DNA of 64,000 nt, taken from Rhabdophis nuchalis (lineage: Eukaryota > Chordata > Lepidosauria > Squamata > Natricidae). Under the pieces are notes generated by a model. That model saw only the letters and a program-made list of their open reading frames with translations, was not told where the DNA came from and ran no database searches. The position numbers and the translations under genes are program-made. Of this stretch, positions 33,597-43,025 are shown in pieces. The stretch spans positions 164,008,503 through 164,072,502 of the forward strand of contig CM077645.1 in assembly GCA_039707465.1 (NCBI GenBank), read 5' to 3'. Numbering within the stretch: position 1 is the stretch's first letter; each line of letters opens with the position of its first letter.

Positions 33597-35188
33597 GGTA
33601 GATGCCATGACAGAGAAGCTCTATTCTCTTGATCTGATAATACTGCTTAAGAGAAGGGATCTATAGCATATTGACTTTGACAGGATGAGCATAAACCATG
33701 GGAGAAAGGCAATCCCTCAAATAACAAATAACTTTAGGGGTGATGTCCAACCCTTTGAATTTTATATTTGTCCCATGAATGCAGATATGCTATTTTCTTT
33801 CTTCAGGTCATTATCAAGAGATTCTTCAATGCCTCTCCAATTTTGACTTGACCCTCTACCTAAATATTGAATTTTTTCAATTTCAAGTAAGAGATATGTA
33901 GAGGATGACATTTTATTTATAGAGACTGTGGTACATAACAAAATGGTTGAACTGCCCCTTTTCATATGCCCTGAGTAGGTACCCCCCACATTTGTTATTT
34001 CAATAAACACAATATATATTGCATACATCCAGAGGTCTAATATATTGTACAGTCTGATTTTTATTGATATGAGAAAGTTGATCTTCCCATGCTGCCTATT
34101 TAAATGAAACGTTTGATAATCTCAGATTTATTTTGGCTACGTATCTGTAAAGTAACTCCTACCAAAATAAAGAATTGCTCTTCATGCAAACATATACTCT
34201 ATAACTGCTTTGTCAATCTTCTTCTACTAAACTGGCTCAAAGTACTTTTTTTGTAAGCCCTTTGCTATTTAATCCAACAGATTTATATCTTTTCTGATAC
34301 TTTTTTTTTCTCTTTTACACACATGATATATAGACAGATTGATAGAAAATCAGGGGAAGGGGCAAATGTCAGCAAATCATTCTGAGAAGAGAAATAAATT
34401 GTTTGAGGTATAAAACTGTCTTGCAACAGCAAAAGTTGTGATGGCCTTAGGAAGAGTTTCATTTTCAGAGGAGATCTTCAAAATGGTATTGAGCTATTTT
34501 CGTTGTATATAGAGTGTCTCAAAATTGTTTCAAATTGTTAGCAGAAATAATCAGCTTGTACTGAAGATGAATAAGCCATGGCAAGTCTATGAATATCATT
34601 CACATGTATTTATTGATGTCTTCTTAGAACACCCCATTTGTGAATATTATAGAAAACAATGGCACAATTCTGGGAATATTTTTTTATTGAATAAGACTAC
34701 TTTGGTAGCAGATAAAGTGTTTCACTTATGCAGAACCCAAGTTTTCTAAAAGAAAAAGATGAAAGTGGATGAATAGATTTGCATAATTGGTTGCAATCAA
34801 ATGAAAACAATAAAATGAAGGTACCTACAATATATCGTGAAAATTATTTATTTAAAAAGAAAATTCTGAAATTCTGATAAAGTAATTAATAAGTAAAGTC
34901 AACTGGGGAATTATTATTTTTTTCTGACCCCATCTGCTTTTTAGAGTGTAGTTCCATTCAAGGTCTAAGTGTGACTTTCAGTTTGTATGTATGGAGTACA
35001 GTAATAGCTGCTTTGTAAAGTATTCAGAAATACCTCTTAGAGACTTCTAAGGTTCTCAGTAAAACAACATAAATTATTCTGTATTCACGTTAAATGGAGA
35101 TTTCCTAAATTAAAATATTTCCTAATAAATCATACACGTCCATGTTTAGTGTCAAAAATTATAAGAGCTTCTGTTTTAAGATGATGGA
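33597..35188. other. No gene recognised
   Basis: About 1.6 kb of unassigned AT-rich DNA. ORFs of 74-88 aa are without recognisable domains. Confidence 0.55.
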
Positions 35189-35586
35189 CCTTGTGTCAAA
35201 CCTGGAAGCCATCTTTTGCATTTGGCTTTCAGACCTGCCACATTTAGTGCTGCGGGAAACAAGGAGGGGGGGATTGTATGGAGTGAGGTAGATATAGTCA
35301 AAATAACATTCCTTTCTCAGAGAGTCAAGGACATTTTGCCCTACACCTAGAGTGGCCTGACTGGGAGGCATATCCAGTTGGGACAGTGCTTGATTGGACT
35401 ATGTGATGGACATGTGGGTGCTGGGCAGGGACTTTAACTTTTGTTTGGGTGGGGAAAACCTGGAAACTTTCAGATTCGGGCTTTCCCAGATGAGATATCA
35501 CATCTCTAATAAAATGGAACTTTGAGGAAACTCAAGCCTCAGAGTCGTCTTTCGTTGGGGATGTTACTTGGAACCTTGACACCTTG
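35189..35586. mobile_element. Solo LTR (388 bp) with 5-bp TSD
   Basis: The LTR at 35194-35581 begins TGTCAAAC and ends CCTTGACA, so the termini TGTCAA/TTGACA are perfect inverted repeats in the canonical TG...CA form. The pentamer CCTTG flanks it at 35189-35193 and 35582-35586. An AATAAA signal lies near 35509, about 70 bp before the right end, which suggests plus-strand orientation. No internal retroviral region is present. A solo LTR normally arises by recombination between the two LTRs of an endogenous retrovirus or LTR retrotransposon. The family is not identified. Confidence 0.8.
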
Positions 35587-36198
35587 TTGACAATTTCTTT
35601 TTCCCTAGCTTTCTCTAATGTATGTTTTAAAACCACAAGGACAAAACTGTAATGATCTTCATGATAGTAGTGCAATCTATAAACATGATAGCATATAAGA
35701 TATCTGAATTAAATGGCCTCAAAGACATAGTAGTTAAAGGACATATATGACATTATCACTTTGCTTTACAACCGATGTCACTGAAAATTTGTGATATTGG
35801 TGCTTAGGAGAATCATAGTTGAATTTTGCAGAAATGTTTCCATGTTAATAATTATCTATCCTTGTAGCGTTCAGGGCTTATTAAACCAAAACAGTGTTGA
35901 GACAAGAAATTTGACTTAAAGAGAAAACATTTAGCAAGTTGTGCTAGTGAATAAATTTGACTATATGCTCAGGGATTTAATTTATGATGCTTTAAACATA
36001 AGCCTAGGGTCATTAAACTTCTACCTACAATAAAGCAATTTCCCAGGAAGAAGCTGACAAGAAGCCTGGTCATTCTTACTTTAATCCCACAATCAAATTC
36101 CAATTATACATAGTATCTGTTGATATTAGTCTTGTTGTGAAGGCAGTATTATAAATTGCAGTCTGAGGTACAGATCACAGAAAGATTCTGCAAATATC
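35587..36198. other. No gene recognised
   Basis: About 0.6 kb of unassigned AT-rich sequence. Confidence 0.55.
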
Positions 36199-36581
36199 AA
36201 ATAGAACAGTGATGGCTAACCTTTTTGTCATTGCGTGCCGAAAGTAGGCATGTGCGTGCAACAGCACACCCATGCATGCCACACCCATAATGCAATATGT
36301 GCCCAATCCCCCCACGCCTGACTCCCTTGTGCATGTCATGTGACCTTCTGCACTCCCCCATGGGTTCTGCCCACACTCATTTTAGGCCTAGCAGCCTCCT
36401 GGGACCAAAAATGGGCTGCCCCTCCACGCATGCACGGCAGACCCAAAATCAGCTGGCCGTTGGGAGGCACATGGGCATGCACAGTAAAGCTGGCTGGGGA
36501 GACAATTTGTGTGCCTGCAGAGAGGGCTCCGCATGCCACCTGTGGCACGCGTTCCATAAGTTCGCCATCACGGAAATAGAA
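36199..36581. mobile_element. Non-autonomous hAT element (367 bp) with 8-bp TSD
   Basis: The element at 36207-36573 starts CAGTGATGGCTAACCTTTTT and ends GTTCGCCATCACGG, an imperfect inverse. Perfect 8-bp flanks AAATAGAA lie at 36199-36206 and 36574-36581. The interior is GC-richer than the surroundings and yields overlapping ORFs of 73-96 aa that are not real genes. A relative is at 2709-2897. Confidence 0.85.
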
Positions 36582-37159
36582 TCATAAGTATAAGAATATG
36601 ATGGATGCAGCAGCTATTAGTACTTAGTTTTCAGAACTTGTCAGCGTCTTGTTTATGCATGCATGCAAAATAGTTTCAGAATATTTCTCCTACTTTCCTC
36701 TAATATGGCAAGGACAATGTGTGTATGTGTACGTGCGTATGCGTATGTGTCATAGGACTGGAAGGCTAACAGTTTGTTTCTGAAATATCATTGACAATGG
36801 CATTGAAAAGCAAGAACAGACTATTACAACAGAAGCTGAAGCATCTCTAAGGCATAACAAGAAAAGAAGCTTTATGGAAGCAAGACGTTGTCATGGAACT
36901 GAAATCCTGACTTTGATTATTTATGCTCTTTGCACGCTGCCTTGCTTTATAACGTTCTCTTAGAAAGTTATAATGAATAGGTATAAACATGATTAGGTAA
37001 ATAGAAAAGAAAATACCCAACTGTAAAATTAAAAGCAGCAAACAAAGAACAACAACACAGTAGAGCTGAAAATGAGTCAGAATCAGAGGAAAAAGGAACT
37101 TTGGAAGGTATGTAGTTCTTACAAAGGTAAAAAAGAGGGGATATAAAAGGTGCATGTGG
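36582..37159. other. No gene recognised; possibly old L1 3' UTR
   Basis: AT-rich DNA. Because the adjacent 37160-37465 is a minus-strand L1 C-terminus, part of this stretch may be its decayed 3' UTR. I cannot show that directly. Confidence 0.45.
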
Positions 37160-37465
37160 AACCTTTTTTCATTCTTTTTCTATTGTGAAACAGAAAGAAA
37201 GAAAAACTCCCAATAAATCTATCTTATACTGTATATTAAACCTAGCAATATCACTGGTTTACTAATAAATACATATTTTACAATACTATAAAACCTCCAC
37301 CAATGGCTTCATTCTTTGATTAATTAAAAACGTTGTCTTTTCCAAGACACCTAAGTTGGACATTGCCAAAAACCATTCATTAACATAGGGAAGAATGTCA
37401 CTTTCCCAATTTTTCAATATAATTCTTTTTGCTACCCCAGATGTACTTTATAAGCCAAATGCATT
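37160..37465 (-). pseudogene. Old L1-type ORF2 C-terminal fragment
   Basis: The minus strand reads GVAKRIILKNWESDILPYVN, then EWFLAMSNLGVLEKTTFLIN. This resembles the C-terminal A-(K/A)R-I-L-W...P-EW block of L1 ORF2 (compare IVIARYWKIEVNIKIEEWF in the intact L1). It stops soon after. The catalytic domains are not present. Confidence 0.55.
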
Positions 37466-37694
37466 CCTCCCCCTTCCACCCAGATTAATGTCCTTGGTAT
37501 GGAGCTGCACAAACCCAAGGAAAGACACAGATGCTCTAAGGACTTACAGAAAGGTGTTATGATGACACAGTCCTGAACTCCAAGAATCTTGATCTTTAGG
37601 TTTGAACTACCACATAGCTTTACAATAAAACAAGTTCACATTTAAATGAACACTTGTAAAACAGAGAGCTCTGAATCTTAATACATCATTTAAA

Positions 37695-37925
37695 GCTGTT
37701 GTGGTGGCCAAGGGATTAGAATGGAGTATTGCAAGCTAACGCTGCCCACTGCCAGGAATTTGACCCTGACCAGCTCATAGTTGATTCAACTTCCCATCCT
37801 TCGGAGATCAGTAAAATGAGGACTAAATTGTTGGGGACAATATGCTGACACTTTAAACTACTCAGAGAGTACTCCAAAGCACTATGGAGCAGTATATAAG
37901 TCTAAGTGCCATTGCTATAAGGATG
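37695..37925 (+). mobile_element. tRNA-derived SINE (family C)
   Basis: The head is GTTGTGGTGGCCAAGGGATT with a degraded B box (GGAATTTGACCCTGA). The body includes TCCCATCCTTCGGAGATCAG, TAAAATGAGGAC, TTGTTGGGGACAATATGCTG, and AGCAGTATATAAGTCTAAGT with TGCCATTGCTAT at the 3' end. The same order is seen on the minus strand at 55492-55727. Confidence 0.75.
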
Positions 37926-38286
37926 GAATGAATTATAAGATCTGCTTATACATTTGCTACCAGAAGACTATAACAATGTCACCAAATAAAATTATTGGTG
38001 GATTTGATTTATTTATCTTCAAAACTGAGATGCAATCAACGTGAATGTCTTTTCATTGTAGGACAGCTTATATAATTTGTCAGAGAAACTTAGATCAGGG
38101 TCTCTAACAAGGTCTAAAAATTTGAAGGGCTACTTACATAAAATGATAGCTTTTCACAGGGATGATCAACTGAATGTAATCTAAGAGCTGGATCCATTTC
38201 ATTAGGAAATAGGGATTAAAGAAAACCATACTGCTGTTGTAGTTCACTGAAGGCTCTACATACAAAATTTCATACAGTCTCATAAG

Positions 38287-38652
38287 GTAAAGGTAAAGAT
38301 TCCCCTACACATATGTGCTAGTTGTTCCTGACTTTAGGGGGCAGTGCTCATCTCTGTTTCAAAGCCAAAAAGCCAGCGTTGTCCAAAGACATCTCCATGG
38401 TCATGTGACCAGCATGATTAAATGCCAAAGGAGCACAGAACGCTTTTACCTTCCCACCAAAGGTGCTTCCTACTTTTCTACTTGCACTTTTACATGTTTT
38501 TGAACTGCTAGGTTGGCAGAAGCTGGAACAAGTAACAGAAGCTCAATAGGGATTTGAACTGCTGAACTGCTGCTAGGGATTTGAACCGCTGAACTGTTGA
38601 CCTTTCTGATCGACAAGCTCAGTGTCTTAGCCACTGAGCCACCGTGTTCCAT
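38287..38652 (-). mobile_element. Family A SINE with an internal B-box duplication
   Basis: The left edge AAGGTAAAGGTAAAG is the reverse complement of the family A (CTTTAC)n tail. The right edge TTAGCCACTGAGCCACCGTG is the head. The segment TAGGGATTTGAAC-GCTGAACTG occurs twice in tandem around 38548-38600, so the tRNA B-box region is duplicated. Full length otherwise. Confidence 0.85.
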
Positions 38653-38744
38653 ACAAAAGGCAGATACATAGAAGTTTATTAGAATATGACACAGAGATAG
38701 AACAAAGAAAAACAATGGAAATTACACACACACACACACACACT

Positions 38745-39330
38745 GTGTCACAACTAGGCTAGCGGCAATTACAACTGCCTTACATGTAAAATGACCCAGG
38801 TTCAAATCCCAGTAAGGGTATGGTTAGCTGATGAGAGCTAAATAGCTTGAAATAGATCTATACTAGTCTCCCTTGTTTGTTTGTTTATCAGCACAAAGGC
38901 AACACAAATGTAAACAAAAGGCAATGAAACAAAAATATTTCTGTCTTCTTGGTCTCCTGTGATGAGCTGAAAGACAGAAAAGGAAAGCAGTTTTGCTTCC
39001 TCCCTTATTTGGGGCTTACCAGGGTATTGTGACACAGTACATATACCTGTTCCCCTGGCTCAGCTGATCGGGATTCGATGAGGTCCCACTCGCCATCTTC
39101 AGGCTGGTGCCTTCAGCCTTGTGCTTTGCGAGCAAAGTGTGATCAGAGCTGCCATCTCTCTATAAATATTGGTGGGAAGGTGTGGCATGCTTTGTTGCTG
39201 TAAGCAGGTTGGTTGGCTGTGTTGTTACTTCTTGATTAGTTGATGGAGTTGATGTTTGCAGATTAGTCAGCTATTTTGTAACATCCTGTGTGGCTGAGGT
39301 ACTAGCTGTGTGCCCATTAGTCTTTTGTGT
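38745..39330 (+). mobile_element. Composite repeat with hammerhead ribozyme, probably Penelope-like
   Basis: In order it holds a GGTTCAAATCCC-containing segment, a hammerhead motif (38822-38868), a body shared with 49555-49728 (CAGAAAAGGAAAGCAG, CTTCCTCCCTTATTTGGGGC), and a segment with GATGAGGTCCCACTCGCC, ATCTTCAGGCTGG and GGTTGGTTGGCTGTG. The last segment resembles 49200-49440. Penelope-like elements are known to carry hammerhead ribozymes in their pseudo-LTRs. No reverse transcriptase is present, so the family assignment is inference. An alternative reading is a tRNA-derived SINE, because of the B-box-like GGTTCAAATCCC at 38799-38810. Confidence 0.5.
38822..38868 (+). ncRNA. Hammerhead ribozyme motif, type I
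   Basis: All conserved core parts occur in order. CTGATGA (38828-38834) is followed by stem II GAGCT/AGCTT with an AAAT loop, then GAA (38849-38851). Stem III is ATA/TAT with a GATC tetraloop, and the cleavage triplet is ATA, with cleavage predicted after A38862. Stem I pairs GGTTAG (38822-38827) with CTAGTC (38863-38868): six pairs including two G-U. Stem II has five pairs, closed by a G-U next to the core where G-C is usual. A very short stem III is characteristic of hammerheads in Penelope-like elements and may need dimerisation. Activity is untested. Confidence 0.75.
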
Positions 39331-39366
39331 TATAATGACTTTATATATATAATGACTTTGTATATG

Positions 39367-39372
<6 letters not shown>

Positions 39373-39404
<32 letters not shown>
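39373..39404. repeat. (AAT)n tail of the L2 element
   Basis: About 10 AAT units directly adjoin the L2 3' end, consistent with the short-repeat tail that L2 elements carry instead of poly(A). Confidence 0.85.
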
Positions 39405-39577
39405 TTTAATTTATAAAACCGCACCCTCTCCCCACAGGGACTCGGGGCGGTGCACAGGTAGAATAAAAACCAAATACATACAACAATTCTAAAAACAAAT
39501 TAAATATAACCTGCGCTAAAATTCCCATTAAAACTAAATAATACTAATTCCCCATAAAACCCCAGAGGCAGAGAGAC

Positions 39578-41145
39578 TCATCCTAGGCCGGCCAGACAGA
39601 AAAAGTGAGTCTTTAATTTAAGACGGAAGGAGCGGAGGTCCGTGGTCGTCCTGATATCGGGGGGGAGGTCGTTCCAGAGGGCCGGGCCCGCCACAGAGAT
39701 AGCCCTTCCCCTGGGTGTCGCCCGCTGACAGTGTCTAGTGGACGGCACCCGGAGAAGTCCCTCTCTGTGGGAGCGAATCGGCCGCGAGGATGTATGAGGC
39801 AGGAACCGATCCCGCAGATAGCTAGGTCCCGAGCCATGGAGCGCTTTAAAGATGATAATTAACACCTTGAAGCGCACCCGGAAGACGACAGGTAGCCAGT
39901 GCAGCTCGCGCAAGAGCGGTGTTACATGGGTAAACCTAGCGGTTCCCATAATTGCTCGCGCGGCTGCATTCTGGACTAGCTGAAGTCTCCGGGTGCACCT
40001 CAAGGGGAGCCCCATGTAGAGAGAGTTACAATAGTCCAGTCGGGATGTCACGAGCGCATGAGTGACTGTGCGCAGGGCGTCCCGATCCAATAGGGGGCGC
40101 AATTGGCGGACCAGGCGAACCTGGTAAAACGCCCTCTTGGCCACGGCTGTCACTTGATCTTCCATGGACAGCCGGGAATCCAGGAGGACACCCAAATTGC
40201 GCGCCCCATCCACAGGGGCAAGATGTTCGCCCCCTATGGCCAGCGATGGAATAAGCTGGTTGAATCGGGCAGCCGGAAACCACAGCCACTCGGTCTTGGT
40301 CGGGTTGAGCCTAAGTCCGTTACTTCCCATCCAGATCCGCACGGCTTCCAGGCACTGGCACATCACCGCTATGGCATCGTTGGGGTGGTTTGGGGTAGAT
40401 ATATACAACTGAGTATCATCAGCGTATAGATGGTATTCTACCCCAAAACCACGGATGATCTCACCCAGCGGCTTCATGTATGTGTTAAACAGGAGAGGCG
40501 AGAGGACCGACCCCTGAGGCACCCCACAAGTGAGTGGTCTCGAGGTCGACCTCTGCCCCCCTGCCAACACAAATTGCGATCGGCCAGAGAGGTAGGAGGA
40601 GAACCATCGTAAGACGGTGCCTCCCACTCCCAACCCCCCCAGCCGATGCAATAGGATACCATGGTCGATGGTATCGAAAGCCGCCGAGAGGTCTAATAGG
40701 ACCAGGATGGAGGAACAACCCCCATCTCTGGCCCTCCAGAGATCATCAACCAACGCGACCAATGCCGTCTCGGTGCTATGCCCGGGCCGAAAGCCGGACT
40801 GGCGCGGATCTAGATAGTCAACTTCCTCCAGGTGATGGGGAAACTGTTGTGCCACCACACTCTCAACAACCTTCGCCACAAAGGGAAGGTTGGAGACTGG
40901 ACGGTAGTTGTTTAAAAGAGCTGGATCCAAAGAGGGCTTCTTAAGGAGGGGCCTCACCATCGCTTCTTTTAGGGAAGCAGGCAAGGAACCCTCACTTAAG
41001 GATGCGTTGACAACCTCTTGGAGCCAGCCTCGTGTCACCTCCCAGGATGCCAGTACAAGCCAGGAGGGGCACGGGTCCAATAAACATGTGGTGGCTCGCA
41101 GTCGCCCACGCAACCTGTCCATATCATCGGAAGTAACGGAGTCAA
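39578..41145 (-). pseudogene. L2 ORF, C-terminal reverse transcriptase half (L1-disrupted)
   Basis: About 520 codons are open to the stop at 39578. RT motifs appear in order: LLNNYRPVSNLPFVAKVVES, LDPRQSGFRPGHSTETALVA, LVLLDLSAAFDTIDHGILL, LTCGVPQGSVLSPLLFNTYM, and EYHLYADDTQLYISTPN (catalytic Asp pair). The C-terminal blocks LDYCNSLYMGLPLRCTRRL and HREGLLRVPSTR follow. The first internal Met at 41122 is not the native start. The protein continued upstream into 46970-48394 before the L1 inserted. Overlapping ORFs on both strands here are shadows. Confidence 0.93.
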
Positions 41146-41154
41146 CGGAGTCAA
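41129..41154. repeat. 5' TSD of the L1, with an extra 9-bp repeat
   Basis: GGAAGTAACGGAGTCAA (41129-41145) matches 46970-46986 exactly. Its last nine bases, CGGAGTCAA, are repeated immediately at 41146-41154, before the L1 5' end (GGGGCGTGGCTTATGG). Confidence 0.9.
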
Positions 41155-41753
41155 GGGGCGTGGCTTATGGCCGAGTAGCTGAGGGCATTCCTTCATTTCG
41201 TAGGGTTGTTTTTTTTTAATAAACTGTGGATTAAAAGTGATTAAATGCACCGTTAGAAGCCGAGATTGTTTACAACGGGGTCGGAAAGGCAGAGGACTGT
41301 GTTGACTGATTTCTGCACCGATAGATCAAACCGGACTGTTTGAATTTCAAAGTTTCGTTTCTCCGTGGAGAACAAAGAACAAAGGTTTGATCGAAGCGGC
41401 GTCGGCAGCTTGCCTCTGTTTTGACAAGCGTGATTTGTAAGTTTCTCTTATCTGCTACAAGACAAGACATAAACGAAAGAGTTATGTGGACTGCAAACTG
41501 TTGAACTTAAGTGAGTTGTTTATGCTGGATGTAGCGAGAGCTTCTGGCAAGCTAAAAAAAATATATATACAGGCTTTGCATTTTATGAGTTTGGATTCCA
41601 GCCTTTTTTACTTTTGTTATGGCTTCTTGGTGTTTTTAAAAGCCGTCTCAGCTATTTTCCATTGGGTTTCTGTTTTTTTTCTCATTAAAGACCCTCTTGG
41701 CAGGTTTAAATTAAAAAAATTTTTTTTAAAAAAGAGATTACTGATTTGATACG
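41155..41753 (+). promoter_or_regulatory. L1 5' UTR, presumed internal promoter
   Basis: About 600 bp between the 5' TSD and the ORF1 ATG. It begins GGGGCGTGGCTTATGGCCGA, GC-richer than the rest of the element, then becomes T-rich just before ORF1. L1 5' UTRs in vertebrates act as internal RNA polymerase II promoters. Promoter function here is inferred from position only. Confidence 0.55.
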
Positions 41754-42797
41754 ATGACTCAACAGCCTTCTGAATTTGAACGGTTTGAACGGATTATAGG
41801 TGCATTGAATACGATTGGAGAAAAACTGACTGTTGTAACTGATCGTTTAGATAATTTGACATTGGAGGTTCAAAATATTAAAGAAGAGGTCAATAACATG
41901 AATGTTAATTTTGCAAAGCAAAATATCGAAATTAACTCTATAAAGGATGATATTAAACAGATTTTTGCTCATGAGGAACAATCTGATCGTAAGTTTGAAG
42001 GGATTTTTTTGAAAAATCAACAACAAGACAGGAGAATCAGTCTTTTGGAAGAAGAAGCAAGAAAATATAATATTGTTATTCGCGGGATTCCGGAGGAGAG
42101 GGCGGATAACTTGAAGCAAAGAATGTTAAAATGGCTGAATGAACTTGGTGCGTCAATTGTATACACGGCAGCGGACTTAGTAAGTGTTTTTAGAATTGGT
42201 TATAAGAGACAAGGTGGAGCCAATAGAAATGTCCTTGTGAGATTTGCAAATCTTGGAGATAAATTAGAAGTTATGGGAAAAATAAGGGAATTGGGAGAAC
42301 CCCCTAAATTTGAGGGGAAGGAAATTCAATTGTTTCAAGACATTTCTAGGGAAGACAGGGAATGGAGATTTTTCTTAAAGCCAATTACAAAAGTCCTCAG
42401 AGACAATGATATTAAGTATAATTGGAGACCGTTACAACAATTGAAATTCTTTTACAAAGGGAAAATGCAAACTATTACTTTGGAAACGGATGCTATAACA
42501 TTGATACGGAAGCTCGGGCTGGTTGAGAAAGACGAGGATTTAGAAGAAATTAAAGATCATATGCTTAAGATGGGTGGAATACAAGTGGGATCTCCAACAT
42601 TGGAGGAAAAAGGAGCAGTCGGTGGTGATCCTAAAAGCTTAAAACGGAAAGAAATCTCTCCGGCAATGTCCGAACATAAGAAAACCCGTGAAGAATCTAA
42701 GAGAGCGTCAGCTGAGGAGGAGGATCTTAGAAGAAAGCAGGAAGCTGAGTGCGGGGACAAGCCAGTGTTATCTTCTTTTTTTGAAAGTGGAAAATAA
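41754..42797 (+). CDS. L1 ORF1p: RNA-binding nucleic-acid chaperone
   Basis: 347 codons. An N-terminal heptad-rich coiled coil spans about residues 10-110 (for example IGEKLTVVTDRLDNLTLEVQ and LKNQQQDRRISLLEEEARKY) and would trimerise the protein. An RRM-like domain follows from NIVIRGIPEERAD to RNVLVRFANLGDKL (about 110-195). The C-terminal domain (about 195-265) includes PPKFEGKEIQLFQDISRE and FFYKGKMQTITLETDA. This is the Transposase_22 architecture of vertebrate L1 ORF1p. The tail after residue about 280 is charged and low in complexity. The protein coats L1 RNA in the ribonucleoprotein. The ATG used is the first after the T-rich leader. Confidence 0.92.
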   Translation: MTQQPSEFERFERIIGALNTIGEKLTVVTDRLDNLTLEVQNIKEEVNNMNVNFAKQNIEINSIKDDIKQIFAHEEQSDRKFEGIFLKNQQQDRRISLLEEEARKYNIVIRGIPEERADNLKQRMLKWLNELGASIVYTAADLVSVFRIGYKRQGGANRNVLVRFANLGDKLEVMGKIRELGEPPKFEGKEIQLFQDISREDREWRFFLKPITKVLRDNDIKYNWRPLQQLKFFYKGKMQTITLETDAITLIRKLGLVEKDEDLEEIKDHMLKMGGIQVGSPTLEEKGAVGGDPKSLKRKEISPAMSEHKKTREESKRASAEEEDLRRKQEAECGDKPVLSSFFESGK

Positions 42798-43025
42798 GAA
42801 TAACCCGAAAGAAATGACCCGACCATGGGCACGTTCCCCCCCCCCACACTCTTTATATGGAGGCGTAACTCGAACGAGGATGTGGGGGGTGAAGATTAAT
42901 TGTTATTTGTTGTGGTTGTGTCTTAAGTTTGTTTTTGTTGTGTTTTTTGTATGTCTTTTTTGTCTGGTGTTGGGTGTGCACATAAAGGAAGAGGAGGGGT
43001 CAGGATTAAAAAAGTTACTGCTTAA

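Noticed and set aside
36297..36587. Overlapping 73-96 aa ORFs as a possible gene
   Set aside because: They lie wholly inside a hAT element defined by an 8-bp TSD and are a by-product of its GC content.
38799..38810. GGTTCAAATCCC as a tRNA gene
   Set aside because: Only the B-box-like stretch is present. No cloverleaf with acceptor and anticodon stems can be drawn around it, so it is part of the repeat.
40103..40944. Plus-strand ORFs of 82-136 aa opposite the L2 reverse transcriptase (also at 59987-60367 and 18551-18943)
   Set aside because: They recur at the same place in several L2 copies because they mirror the coding strand. They are shadows, not antisense genes.
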